Origin: an uncultured Mailhella sp. | Lineage (GTDB): Bacteria; Desulfobacterota; Desulfovibrionia; Desulfovibrionales; Desulfovibrionaceae | Length of the DNA stretch: 64,000 nt | Assembly (NCBI RefSeq): GCF_944324995.1 | Contig: NZ_CALUYL010000017.1 | Span: 1 to 64,000, forward strand | Direction: 5' to 3' | Shown: piece by piece, positions 34,174-42,216 of the stretch | How the letters are laid out: each line of letters begins with the position of its first letter | How positions within the stretch are numbered: position 1 is the stretch's first letter | Made by a program: the position numbers and the translations under genes | The notes under the pieces: model-generated | Seen by the model: only the letters and a program-made list of their open reading frames with translations | Told to the model about the DNA's origin: nothing | The model's database searches: none

Positions 34174-35133
34174 GGCACACTCCTTGAATGATGGAAGGAA
34201 ATCGGGAAACGTGTTGCTCTGCTTTGAGCGCGCATGCGCGGCGTCGGCGGGAAGGCGGAAATTTCTGCGGCGCACCTGGCGAAGCACGGGGCGGTCCAGT
34301 TCGGCGAGCGCGGCTTCGAGCCTGTCGAGCCAGAGCTCGACGAAGGCGGGATCGTCGGCGAGTCCCCGCAGTTCGGCCTGACAGCGGAATCCGGCCGCTT
34401 CAAGACGGCTTTTCCAGGAGGAAGGCGAGCTGCCCGCCATGTCTTCGAGCGTGTGGCGGCCTACGACGGAGAGCAGCGGCAGCAGCCAGACGCGTCCGCT
34501 GGGGGCGGCTTCGGCGGAAAGTTCCGGCAGCAGCAGATCGAGCCCGTCGGAGGCGGGAGAGTCCGCGGTGGCCTCGTCGGGACGCACCATGCCGGCGCCG
34601 ACCATGCACGCCACATGAATGTGCGGATCCTGCGCGCGCACGGCTTCGCCCCAGCGTCGGTAGAGAATGTCGCATTCATGGCGGCTGCCGTGCGCCATGC
34701 AGACCACGGGTTCGCCGGGGGAGCGCAGAGGGGAAATGTGACTGAGAAGCGTGGCGGAAGCCTGCGCCACGGACGCGTCTTCGGGGTCGAGACTGGAGAG
34801 CAGGGGGCGGCCGAGACTGACGGCGAGTTTGCCTTCATCGGCGATGACGCGGCAGTCTGCGGCCACGCCGTCGTATTCCATGCCGGGAATGAGGTGCAGG
34901 GGCTGCACCGCCACATGGGTGTAGCGCTCGTAGCGCATGCGTTTCAGGGCCTTGAGCACGGAGTCGGACTTCGTGCGGGAGCTGGCAAGGCGCATGCGCA
35001 TGGTTTCGGAGGTGAAGGCCCAGCGCACGGGCAGGCGGAAACGGGCCTCCGTGGCGGCCTGCACGGCGCGCAGCGCCGCCGCCCCGCGGATGTTGCCGCA
35101 TCCGTAGGCAACCAGAAGAACGCCTCGTTTCAT
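32977..35133 (-). CDS. cbiK: CbiK-type chelatase reading frame continuous with an aminotransferase
   Basis: One open frame of 718 codons. Residues 1-300 are a class II sirohydrochlorin cobaltochelatase of CbiK type (LLVAYGCGNIRGAAAL, metal-site His in VAVQPLHLIPG and in MAHGSRHE), without a signal peptide, so cytoplasmic. Residues 321-718 are a complete PLP aminotransferase. The joining stretch (about 300-320, ARSKQSNTFPDFLPSFKECA) reads like translated leader DNA, and the aminotransferase has its own strong ribosome binding site inside the frame. So this is either a real fusion or a cbiK gene that lost its stop. The ATG overlaps the DUF523 stop (ATGA). Confidence 0.75.
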   Translation of the reverse strand: MKRGVLLVAYGCGNIRGAAALRAVQAATEARFRLPVRWAFTSETMRMRLASSRTKSDSVLKALKRMRYERYTHVAVQPLHLIPGMEYDGVAADCRVIADEGKLAVSLGRPLLSSLDPEDASVAQASATLLSHISPLRSPGEPVVCMAHGSRHECDILYRRWGEAVRAQDPHIHVACMVGAGMVRPDEATADSPASDGLDLLLPELSAEAAPSGRVWLLPLLSVVGRHTLEDMAGSSPSSWKSRLEAAGFRCQAELRGLADDPAFVELWLDRLEAALAELDRPVLRQVRRRNFRLPADAAHARSKQSNTFPDFLPSFKECAMSASVISSAMEQNLSQGSLIRRMFEAGIELRKKYGDDAVCDFSLGNPDLAPPAEAARAMTALAARMSEPGILGYMPNAGFSWAREKLAAWLSSQQKTALEAKHVMLGCGAAGVMNAFFHTVLEPGDEVLTVAPFFGEYRFYVGNHGGTLHPVPCRAEDFGPDVEALAAAVTPRTRAVIINSPNNPSGAVYSEEDIKSLATMLEEASKRIGRIIYLVADEPYRFLAYDGIEVPAALPLYKYSVVISSFAKNYGMAGERVGYIAVNPAMEHADQLMDGLIFSNRVLGFVNPPVVGQYLMADCLGTSTDAALAIYTNRRNKLAAILADAGYEFTLPKGTFYFFPKAPGGDDKAIVERLTNNLVLAVPSSGFGFPGYFRLSFAVEDAVIERSAEGFRKALKG

Positions 35134-35582
35134 GCCTTGTCCGGGGAAAACGTTTCTTCGGTGAAAAGCTGGAAGCCCTTTTTGCGCAGCAGCGCGGCAA
35201 AGAGCCCGTCGCCGTCGACAAGGGTGTGGGTGAAGGTGCCGTCGTAGATGCGTCCGCAGCCGCAGGACGGGGAGCGCGCCTTGAGCACGGCGGCCGAACA
35301 GCCGTATTCTTCGGCGATGTACAGCGCCGATTCCGCGCCGGAGGCGAAGGCCTGCGTCACGTCTTCCCCCTTGGCGGAAACGACGCGTCCGTCTTTCTGT
35401 TCGCTGGGGGTGCGGGGCGTGGGCAGGCCGCCGAGCACTTCGGGGCAGACGGGCACGGCTTCGCCCGCGTTCACGAGAGCGGCGATTTCCGGGCGCAGGT
35501 TGGAGCGTCCGTCGTACCGGCAGGGAATGCCGGCAAGGCAGGCGCTCACCACGTATCGGCAGGGCTTGGGAATCTCAGTCAA
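35130..35582 (-). CDS. DUF523 family protein
   Basis: A 150-residue cysteine-rich protein of the DUF523 family (YbbK-like). Conserved blocks are VSACLAGIPCRYDGRSN, VPVCPEVLGGLPTPR and the C-terminal AVLKARSPSCGCGRIYDG. The cysteines suggest metal or cluster binding; the function is unknown. The start is a TTG (35580-35582) with GGAG upstream, overlapping purM by 8 bp, and its end overlaps the cbiK start. The tight overlaps indicate coupled translation of purM-DUF523-cbiK. Confidence 0.87.
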   Translation of the reverse strand: MTEIPKPCRYVVSACLAGIPCRYDGRSNLRPEIAALVNAGEAVPVCPEVLGGLPTPRTPSEQKDGRVVSAKGEDVTQAFASGAESALYIAEEYGCSAAVLKARSPSCGCGRIYDGTFTHTLVDGDGLFAALLRKKGFQLFTEETFSPDKA

Positions 35583-36627
35583 AGGAAATCTCCACCTGTT
35601 CCTGATTGTCCTTGCGGCGGACGATGGTGCCTATTTCCCACGCGCCGGTGTTCATGGAACGGAAGCGGGGAAGCATGTCGTCGGCGGTCTCGCGGTCGGT
35701 GATCATGATGTAGCCGATGCCGCAGTTGAAGATCTGGAGCATTTCCGGCCAGGAAAGATTTCCCTGTTCCTTCAGCCAGTCGAAGATGGCGGGACGCTCC
35801 CAGCTGGAGAACCGGATGTTCGCGCAGACCGAGGGAGAAAGCACGCGGGGAATGTTGTCGTAGAAGCCGCCGCCGGTGATGTGAACCATGCCCTTGATGG
35901 GCAGATCGCGCATGATGGACTTGACCTGTTCGGAGTAGATGACCGTGGGCGTGAGCAGCACGTCGGCAAAGGTGCGGTCGGTGCCGGGCACGATGTCGTC
36001 GGCCTTGACGCCGCTCTGCTCGTAGATTTTGCGCACCAGCGAGTAGCCGTTGGAATGCAGCCCCGAAGAGGCCAGGCCGATGATGACGTCGCCCACGCTG
36101 ATGGTGGAGCCGTCCACGATTTTCGGCCCGTCCACGATGCCCACACAGAAGCCCGCAAGATCGTAGTCGCCGCTGGCGTACATGCCGGGCATTTCCGCGG
36201 TCTCGCCGCCGAGCAGGGTGCAGCCGCTCATCTTGCAGCCTTCAACGATGCCGCCGACCACGGTGGCGGCCTGATCCACGTTCAGTTCGCCGCAGGAAAA
36301 ATAGTCGAGAAAGAACAGGGGCTTTGCGCCGAGCACAAGGCAGTCGTTCACGCTCATGGCCACGAGATCGATGCCCACGGTGTCGTGCCTGCCGAACATG
36401 GAGGCCATCTTGAGCTTGGTGCCCACGCCGTCGGTGCCCGCCACAAGAACCGGAGCCTGCATGCCCGTGATGTCGGGTCGGAACAGGCCGCCGAAGCCGC
36501 CGATGTCCGAAAGGACGCCGTGGGTCTGCGTGCTGGCCACCATGGTCTTGATGCGGGAAACCAGCTCGTTGCCGGCAGAAATGTCGACGCCGGCAGAGGT
36601 GTATGCGTCGGAACGGGAAAAGCTCAT
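35575..36627 (-). CDS. purM: Phosphoribosylformylglycinamidine cyclo-ligase
   Basis: Closes the imidazole ring (FGAM to AIR, ATP-dependent) in purine synthesis. The 350 residues show DAYTSAGVDISAGNELV, the signature VLVAGTDGVGTKLKMA, AMSVNDCLVLGAKPLFFLDY, LLGGETAEMPGMY and HITGGGFYDNIPR. Length is standard (E. coli 345). The start at 36627 has AGGAG upstream; a longer frame to 36804 is not family-like. It has its own promoter and leads the unit purM-DUF523-cbiK-aminotransferase. Confidence 0.95.
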   Translation of the reverse strand: MSFSRSDAYTSAGVDISAGNELVSRIKTMVASTQTHGVLSDIGGFGGLFRPDITGMQAPVLVAGTDGVGTKLKMASMFGRHDTVGIDLVAMSVNDCLVLGAKPLFFLDYFSCGELNVDQAATVVGGIVEGCKMSGCTLLGGETAEMPGMYASGDYDLAGFCVGIVDGPKIVDGSTISVGDVIIGLASSGLHSNGYSLVRKIYEQSGVKADDIVPGTDRTFADVLLTPTVIYSEQVKSIMRDLPIKGMVHITGGGFYDNIPRVLSPSVCANIRFSSWERPAIFDWLKEQGNLSWPEMLQIFNCGIGYIMITDRETADDMLPRFRSMNTGAWEIGTIVRRKDNQEQVEISFD

Positions 36628-37009
36628 GGTTTCATCTCCTGGTTGAAGGCGTCCGCCCTGGGAGGCGGTCGAGCCGTCTGCGTTCAAGCGCCTGCGATCC
36701 GCGCCGGGACCGGGCCGGAGGGGCGGGGTCGGGAGCGGCATTTCCCATGGAAATCGCGTAGGCAGGTGCCCCGTATTAATAGTCGCTTCCGGGGCGTTTG
36801 CCAAGTTTTTAAATGGCGTTTCGGCGACGGACTCCCCGGAGCCTGTGATAATGCGCCGCGTCTTTTTGATGCGCCGGCAAAAGAGCGGAGGGCGCGCCGC
36901 ATGGGCGGCAGGCGCGGGCCGCCTCTGCTCATCCTCTTGCTTTTCCCTGCGGAGGATTTAGAACATGTCTGCCCGAGCGGCATGAATTCTTACTTTCAAG
37001 GCGGTTTCC
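36628..37009. other. Divergent intergenic region purM/Smr gene
   Basis: No gene seen. It contains the purM promoter (own entry). For the plus-strand Smr gene no convincing promoter is visible. Confidence 0.5.
36776..36804 (-). promoter_or_regulatory. Predicted sigma70 promoter of purM
   Basis: On the minus strand TTGGCA (36799-36804), 17 nt and TATTAA (36776-36781), about 150 bp before the purM start. No purine riboswitch or known PurR-like dyad is recognised between them. Confidence 0.6.
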
Positions 37010-38071
37010 ATGAGCAAAGATGCTTCCAATCCCTTTTCCAGACTGAACGCCAAGGATTTTCCTTCCCGCAGCGAACGGGAGAATTTGAAAAAACAGCATC
37101 GCGCCAAGACGGTGGTGAAGAACAGGGACGCCGAGGCCGCCGCGCAGGATGCCGACGTCGAACTGTTCATGCAGGCCATGGGAGGAAACGTGCGCGCGCT
37201 TTCTTCGGACAAGGCTTCGTCCGGCAGGTCGGGCGCGGGCAGGGCCGCCGCTTCGGAAAAAGCTTCCGGCGGAAGCGACAACGACAGCTTTGCCCGGGCG
37301 CTGGAACAGCAGGGCGTGAAGAAGCTGCTGCGGAAAAAGAAGGAAAAGAGCGCGCCTGAAGCGCCGAAGGCCGAGCCTGAGGAAGAGGAAACGCCCGCCA
37401 CGCTGACGGCCATGGCGCTGGCCGGAGCCCGCATAGCCCGCCGCGACGACGCGGCCATGCTGAACGAGGCCGCCGGAAAGCCCGCCGAAGCCGACGACAG
37501 CCGAGACTTTTTCAGCGCCATCAAGGGCACGGTGCCGCTCAACGGCAAGGGCCGCGACGTGCCCGTGGAACCGGAGCCTCCGGTGATTCCCGTGACGGAT
37601 CCCAGGCATCCGCTGCAGGACTTCATGGAAGGCAAGGTGGAATTTTCCGTGGCCAGCACCGCCGAATACGCGGAAGGCCACGTGGTGGGGCTCGATCTCA
37701 TGATCGTTTCGCAGCTTCAGGCACGCCAGTTCAGCCCCGAGGCGCACATCGACCTGCACGGTCTGAACTGCGAGCAGGCGTTTCAGAACCTGGTGGGATT
37801 TTTCCGCAACGCCTACTACAAGGGCGTGAGAACGGTGCTCATCGTCACCGGCCGCGGACTCAATTCCCTGAACGGGGTGCCGGTGCTCCGCTTCCGCGTG
37901 CAGCAGTGGCTCACGCAGGATCCGTTCAAGCGCGTGGTGCTGGCCTTCTGCACGGCCAAACAGGAGGACGGCGGCGCGGGCGCCTTCTATGTGCTCATCC
38001 GCAGGCGCAAGAAGAGCTACGGAAAGATTCGCTGGGACGTCATGCCTTCCGATCCCGATCTTTACGAGTAA
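37010..38071 (+). CDS. Smr-domain protein
   Basis: A 353-residue protein with a C-terminal Smr (MutS2-related) nuclease-like domain of about 85 residues: AHIDLHGLNCEQAFQNLVGF, VLIVTGRGLNS and FYVLIRRRKK, the same layout as stand-alone YdaL-type proteins. The first ~230 residues are charged, Ala/Glu/Lys-rich and probably disordered, with PLQDFMEGKVEF just before the domain. Smr domains cut or bind nucleic acids; the role here is unknown. It is monocistronic, with a terminator 50 bp downstream. Confidence 0.85.
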   Translation: MSKDASNPFSRLNAKDFPSRSERENLKKQHRAKTVVKNRDAEAAAQDADVELFMQAMGGNVRALSSDKASSGRSGAGRAAASEKASGGSDNDSFARALEQQGVKKLLRKKKEKSAPEAPKAEPEEEETPATLTAMALAGARIARRDDAAMLNEAAGKPAEADDSRDFFSAIKGTVPLNGKGRDVPVEPEPPVIPVTDPRHPLQDFMEGKVEFSVASTAEYAEGHVVGLDLMIVSQLQARQFSPEAHIDLHGLNCEQAFQNLVGFFRNAYYKGVRTVLIVTGRGLNSLNGVPVLRFRVQQWLTQDPFKRVVLAFCTAKQEDGGAGAFYVLIRRRKKSYGKIRWDVMPSDPDLYE

Positions 38072-38122
38072 CGAATACGACTGCTCCGGTTCGCGGCGCA
38101 CGGCTGCGTCCGCCTGCCGGTG

Positions 38123-38158
38123 AAAACGTGTATCCGGCGTTCGCGCCGGGGCGTTTTT
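38123..38158 (+). terminator. Intrinsic terminator of the Smr gene
   Basis: CCGGCG (38134-38139), loop TTCG, CGCCGG (38144-38149), with an outer AAAACG/CGTTTT pair and a TTTTT tail (38153-38157). Confidence 0.8.
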
Positions 38159-38266
38159 CTGCGGCCGCTGCCGAAAAGGACGCGGCGAAATTCCCGCGGC
38201 TTCCCCGGCACGTTCGGAGCGCGGAGTTTTTTTCGCCGCGTGATCATGGGGCGTTTGTTTTGCTAA

Positions 38267-38319
38267 GACGCGGGAACCCCTGCGCCCCGGAAACGGGGAG
38301 AGGGGGTTCCCGGGGCGTC
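38267..38319. repeat. Long layered hairpin with GAAA loop
   Basis: Three stacked stems, GACGC/GCGTC (38267-38271 with 38315-38319), GGGAACCCC/GGGGTTCCC (38272-38280 with 38303-38311) and CCCCG/CGGGG (38285-38289 with 38294-38298), close on the tetraloop GAAA (38290-38293). The fold is clear, but the role is unknown. No T-run follows on either strand. Confidence 0.6.
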
Positions 38320-38433
38320 CGCATGGGCGTTGTCTGCCCCGCATCTTCCGGGCGAAGGACGGCCTTTGCCGCCGCGCCGGGGATCGTTGCCGCCGCCGTA
38401 CGTTTCGCCTGTCCCGTCGGCGTGCCTTTACTC

Positions 38434-38462
38434 TTGATGAAATACGCAGGCTCGGCTATAGT
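38434..38462 (+). promoter_or_regulatory. Predicted sigma70 promoter of glpX
   Basis: TTGATG (38434-38439), 17 nt, TATAGT (38457-38462), ending 65 bp before the glpX start. Confidence 0.65.
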
Positions 38463-38527
38463 TATGGCGTTGCGGCCTGCTTTTGGGCCGTTCTTTATGT
38501 AAAAGCTCCTTTCCGAGGGAGGATCAT

Positions 38528-39511
38528 ATGCAAGCTCCTGAAAAAAATCTGGCGTTCGAACTGCTCCGCGTAACGGAATCCGCAGCTCTTTCCGCGGCCC
38601 GCTGGCTGGGAAAGGGCGCCAAGGAAGACGGCGACGGCGCGGCGGTGGACGCCATGCGCCTTTCTTTTGACTCTCTCTCCATCAAGGGCCGCGTCATCAT
38701 CGGCGAAGGCGCCAAGGACAAGGCTCCCATGCTGTACAACGGAGAGGAAGTGGGAGACGGAACGGGGCCTGCCGTCGACATCGCCGTGGATCCCGTGGAG
38801 GGCACCAATCTGCTGGCCCTCGGACGCCCCAACGCCATCGCCGTCATCGGCGCGTGCAAGTCCGGCTACATGTACAATCCCGGCTCCAGTTATTACATGA
38901 AGAAGCTCGTGGTGGGCCGCGAAGCCCGCGACGTGGTGGACATCGACGCTCCCGTGGCCGACAACCTTCAGGCCGTGGCCCGCGCCGTGGGCAAGGACAT
39001 CAACGACCTCGTGGTGTTCGTGCTCGACAAGCCCCGTCACAAGGGCCTCATTGAAGAAATCCGCAAGACCGGCGCCCGCATCACCCTTCACACCGACGGC
39101 GACGTGGCCGGCTCCCTCATGGTGGCCGATCCCAGCGTGGACGTCGATGTCATGATGGGCACCGGCGGCACGCCGGAAGGCGTCATTTCGGCCTGCGCCA
39201 TCAAGGGCGTGGGCGGACAGATGTTCGGTCGCTTCGATCCGCAGTCCGACGCCGAAAGGCAGGCCATGATCGCCGAAGGCACCAAACTTGACGAAATCCT
39301 CACCGTGGATTCCATCATCCGCGCCGACGACGCCTTTTTTGCCGCCACCGGCATTTCCGGCGGCACCTTCCTCGGCGGCGTGAGCTATTCCGGCCGCGGA
39401 GCGGTCACCCATTCTCTGGTCATCCGCGCCAAGACCGGCACGTTCCGCTACATCGAATCCCATCACAACTGGGATCGTCTGATGAAGTTCAGCTCCGTCC
39501 GCTACGACTAG
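38528..39511 (+). CDS. glpX: Class II fructose-1,6-bisphosphatase
   Basis: Removes the 1-phosphate of fructose 1,6-bisphosphate for gluconeogenesis. The 327 residues match GlpX throughout: NLAFELLRVTESAALSAARW, IIGEGAKDKAPMLYNGEEVG (metal site), DIAVDPVEGTNLLALG, LTLHTDGDVAGS-like TLHTDGDVAGSLM, MGTGGTPEGVISACAIK and a C-terminal FRYIESHHNW. The start at 38528 has GGGAGGATC upstream, preferred over 38483. It is monocistronic, between its own promoter and a 3' hairpin. Confidence 0.95.
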   Translation: MQAPEKNLAFELLRVTESAALSAARWLGKGAKEDGDGAAVDAMRLSFDSLSIKGRVIIGEGAKDKAPMLYNGEEVGDGTGPAVDIAVDPVEGTNLLALGRPNAIAVIGACKSGYMYNPGSSYYMKKLVVGREARDVVDIDAPVADNLQAVARAVGKDINDLVVFVLDKPRHKGLIEEIRKTGARITLHTDGDVAGSLMVADPSVDVDVMMGTGGTPEGVISACAIKGVGGQMFGRFDPQSDAERQAMIAEGTKLDEILTVDSIIRADDAFFAATGISGGTFLGGVSYSGRGAVTHSLVIRAKTGTFRYIESHHNWDRLMKFSSVRYD

Positions 39512-39518
39512 AAGACGG

Positions 39519-39541
39519 CGTCCCCGCGCACTGCGGGGACT
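39519..39541 (+). terminator. Hairpin downstream of glpX
   Basis: GTCCCCGC (39520-39527) pairs with GCGGGGAC (39533-39540) across GCACT, nine bases after the stop. The tail TTCGTGTG is not T-rich, so termination is uncertain. Confidence 0.5.
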
Positions 39542-39584
39542 TCGTGTGAGTATGTGACCCATAATCCCATCCAAGGAGTATGGA

Positions 39585-40544
39585 ATGAACAGTGTTAAGA
39601 CCGCCATCCTGTTTCCCGGTCAGGGGTCGCAGGCATCTGGCATGGGAAGGCGTCTTGCCGAGGCGTCTTCCGATATCATGGATCTCTGGAAGAAGGCGGA
39701 AAGCATCAGCGGTCTGCCTCTGCGCGAGATATACTGGGACAGCGACGACGCCACCCTCATGGCGGAAACCCGCAATCTTCAGCCCGCCATCACCGTGGTG
39801 AACCTCGCGCTGTGGCTGAGCGTGGCCGATCGTCTTTCTCCGGTCTGCGCGGCCGGTCACAGCCTGGGCGAATTCAGCGCGCTGGCCGCGGCAGGCGTGC
39901 TCCCCATAGACAAGGTGCTCGAACTTGTGTCCCTGCGCGGCCGCCTCATGGCCGACGTGGATCCGGAACACATCGGCACCATGTGCGCCATGATCCGCCT
40001 CTCTCAGGAACAGGTGGAAGCCGCGGCCAAGGAAGTGTCCGAAGCCACCGGCAAGCTCGTGCGCGTGGCCAACAAGAACACGCCCCTGCAGTTCGTGCTG
40101 AGCGGTCATCGCGAGGCCGTGGAGGCCGCGGCGGAAAAGCTGAAGGCTGAAAATCCGCGCGCCAAGGGCTTCCCGCTGGCCGTGAGCGGCGCGTTCCACA
40201 CGCCCATGATGGCCGAAGCTTCGGCGGAATTTTCCAAGCTGCTCGACAAGCAGGACTGGCACGACGCCAGGTTCCCCATTTATTCCAACATCAACGGCGA
40301 GCCTTTGAGCGACGCGGAAGCGCTGCACAGCGCCATGCGCCGTCAGATGACCTCGTCCGTGTGCTGGGTGGACACCATTTCCAATCAGTGGAGAGACGGC
40401 GTGCGCCGCTGGGTGGAGTTTGGTCCGCAGGGCGTGCTCACCCGCATGGTGCGTCCCATTCTCGTGGCCGCAGACGTGGCCGACGGCAGCTACACCACCG
40501 TTCATATTCCCAATAAAGACGCCGTTGATGCATTTGAAGGATAA
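39585..40544 (+). CDS. fabD: Malonyl-CoA:ACP transacylase
   Basis: Loads malonyl groups onto acyl carrier protein. The 319 residues have the N-terminal ILFPGQGSQASGMG, the nucleophile elbow GHSLGEFSALAA (Ser near 93), a QPAITVVNLAL segment with the oxyanion-type Gln and the catalytic His in SGAFHTPMM. AAGGAG precedes the ATG. It is separated from the other fab genes by about 3 kb and heads the unit fabD-argS-SPOR protein. Confidence 0.93.
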   Translation: MNSVKTAILFPGQGSQASGMGRRLAEASSDIMDLWKKAESISGLPLREIYWDSDDATLMAETRNLQPAITVVNLALWLSVADRLSPVCAAGHSLGEFSALAAAGVLPIDKVLELVSLRGRLMADVDPEHIGTMCAMIRLSQEQVEAAAKEVSEATGKLVRVANKNTPLQFVLSGHREAVEAAAEKLKAENPRAKGFPLAVSGAFHTPMMAEASAEFSKLLDKQDWHDARFPIYSNINGEPLSDAEALHSAMRRQMTSSVCWVDTISNQWRDGVRRWVEFGPQGVLTRMVRPILVAADVADGSYTTVHIPNKDAVDAFEG

Positions 40545-40546
40545 CG

Positions 40547-42214
40547 ATGCGCGACATACTTCTCATTGAAAAGGCCCTCCGGGACATCGTGGCCGGACAC
40601 GGCTGGGAATGGCCGGAAAAGGCCGTTCTGGAAACGCCCAGAGACGCCAGCCACGGCGATCTCGCCACCAACCTCGCCATGGTGCTCTCCAAGCAGGCCA
40701 AGGCCGCGCCCCGCGCCGTGGCGGAAGAGATCAAGGCTGAACTGTGCGACAGGTTCCCCGGACTTGTCACGGCCGAAATCGCCGGCCCCGGATTCATCAA
40801 CGTCACGTTCGCTCCGTCGTTCTGGCAGGGCGTGGTCTCCGACGTGGAAGAGCAGGGCAAGGCCTTCGGCTCCTCCAGGAACGGCAGCGGCCGCCGCATC
40901 GTGGTGGAATACGTGTCCGCCAACCCCACCGGCCCCCTGCACATCGGACACGGCCGTGGCGCCGCCGTGGGCGATTCGCTCACCCGTCTGCTGCGCTTCG
41001 CCGGATACGACGTGTCCACCGAGTACTACATCAACGACGCCGGTCGTCAGATGCGTCTGCTGGGCGATTCCGTGTATCTGCGCATGCGCGAAATCTGCAA
41101 TCTGCCCGTGGTGTATCCCGAAGATCCCAAGGGCTGGTATCACGGCGACTACATCCGCGACATCGCCCGCGAAATGCTGGACAAGGATCCTTCCCTGATC
41201 GAGCGTCCCGAGGCCGAGGCCAAGGATCTGTGCTACGAGTACGCCTGCGCCACCATTCTGGCGGGCATCAAGGAAGACCTCAGGGAATTCCGCGTGGAAC
41301 ATCAGGTCTGGTTCTCGGAAAAGAGCCTCGTTGACGCCGGCAAGGTGGAGGAAGCCTTCGACAAGCTGCGCGCCATGGGCCTCGTTTACGACAAGGACAA
41401 CGCCGTGTGGCTCGCCACGCAGCAGTTCGGCGACGACAAGGACCGCGTGCTCCGCAAGAGCGACGGCTATCTGACCTATTTTGCTTCCGACATCGCCTAT
41501 CACGCCAACAAGTTTGAACGCGGCTTCGATGAATGCATTGACGTGTGGGGCGCGGATCATCACGGTTACGTTCCCCGCATGAAGGCGGCCATCACCTGCA
41601 TGAAGCACGATCCGGAAAAGGATTTCCACGTGGTGCTCATTCAGATGGTGAACCTCATGCGCGGCGGCGAGCCTGTGGCCATGTCCACCCGCTCGGGCGA
41701 ATTCGTCACCCTGCGCGAAGTGCTCGACGACGTGGGCACGGACGCCGCCCGGTTCATGTTCCTGTCCCGCAAGAGCGATAGTCCGCTCGACTTCGATCTC
41801 GATCTCGTGAAGCAGCGGAACATGGAAAACCCCGTGTACTACGTGCAGTACGCCTACGCCCGCGTGGCCGCGCTGCTGCGCCGCGCCGCCGATCGCGGCG
41901 TGGTTCTTCCCGAACGCTGCACGGCGGACATGCTCGCGCCCCTCACCTCGGCCGACGACCTGGCCCTTCTGCGCGAAGCGGAACGTTTCCGCAACGTGGT
42001 GGAAGACGCGGCCCGTTCCCGCGCGGCGCATCCCGTAAGCTTCTACCTCATGGAACTTGCGGGCAAGCTGCACAGCTACTACGCCAACAACCCCGTGCTG
42101 AGCGGCGACGACGAGGCCGTCATGAAGGCGCGCCTTGCGCTGCTGCGCGCCGTGAGCGTGGTCATTGCCAACGGCCTTGATCTGCTCGGCGTCAGCGCTC
42201 CGGAATCCATGTAG
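40547..42214 (+). CDS. argS: Arginyl-tRNA synthetase
   Basis: Class I synthetase charging tRNA-Arg. The 555 residues show the N-terminal tRNA-binding domain, the HIGH motif as GPLHIGHGRGAAVGD near residue 130, the YYINDAGRQMRLLG insert, the MSTRSGEFVTLREVLDDVG region that replaces KMSKS, and the C-terminal DALR anticodon-binding domain. It begins two bases after fabD. This window also carries the tRNA-Arg(CCT) gene, but far away. Confidence 0.95.
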   Translation: MRDILLIEKALRDIVAGHGWEWPEKAVLETPRDASHGDLATNLAMVLSKQAKAAPRAVAEEIKAELCDRFPGLVTAEIAGPGFINVTFAPSFWQGVVSDVEEQGKAFGSSRNGSGRRIVVEYVSANPTGPLHIGHGRGAAVGDSLTRLLRFAGYDVSTEYYINDAGRQMRLLGDSVYLRMREICNLPVVYPEDPKGWYHGDYIRDIAREMLDKDPSLIERPEAEAKDLCYEYACATILAGIKEDLREFRVEHQVWFSEKSLVDAGKVEEAFDKLRAMGLVYDKDNAVWLATQQFGDDKDRVLRKSDGYLTYFASDIAYHANKFERGFDECIDVWGADHHGYVPRMKAAITCMKHDPEKDFHVVLIQMVNLMRGGEPVAMSTRSGEFVTLREVLDDVGTDAARFMFLSRKSDSPLDFDLDLVKQRNMENPVYYVQYAYARVAALLRRAADRGVVLPERCTADMLAPLTSADDLALLREAERFRNVVEDAARSRAAHPVSFYLMELAGKLHSYYANNPVLSGDDEAVMKARLALLRAVSVVIANGLDLLGVSAPESM

Positions 42215-42216
42215 TC

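Larger units (their letters stand above)
38072..38527. other. Intergenic region with terminator, long hairpin and glpX promoter
   Basis: No supported gene. In order it holds the terminator of the Smr gene, a 53-nt perfect-stem hairpin (38267-38319, own entry) and the glpX promoter. Confidence 0.55.
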
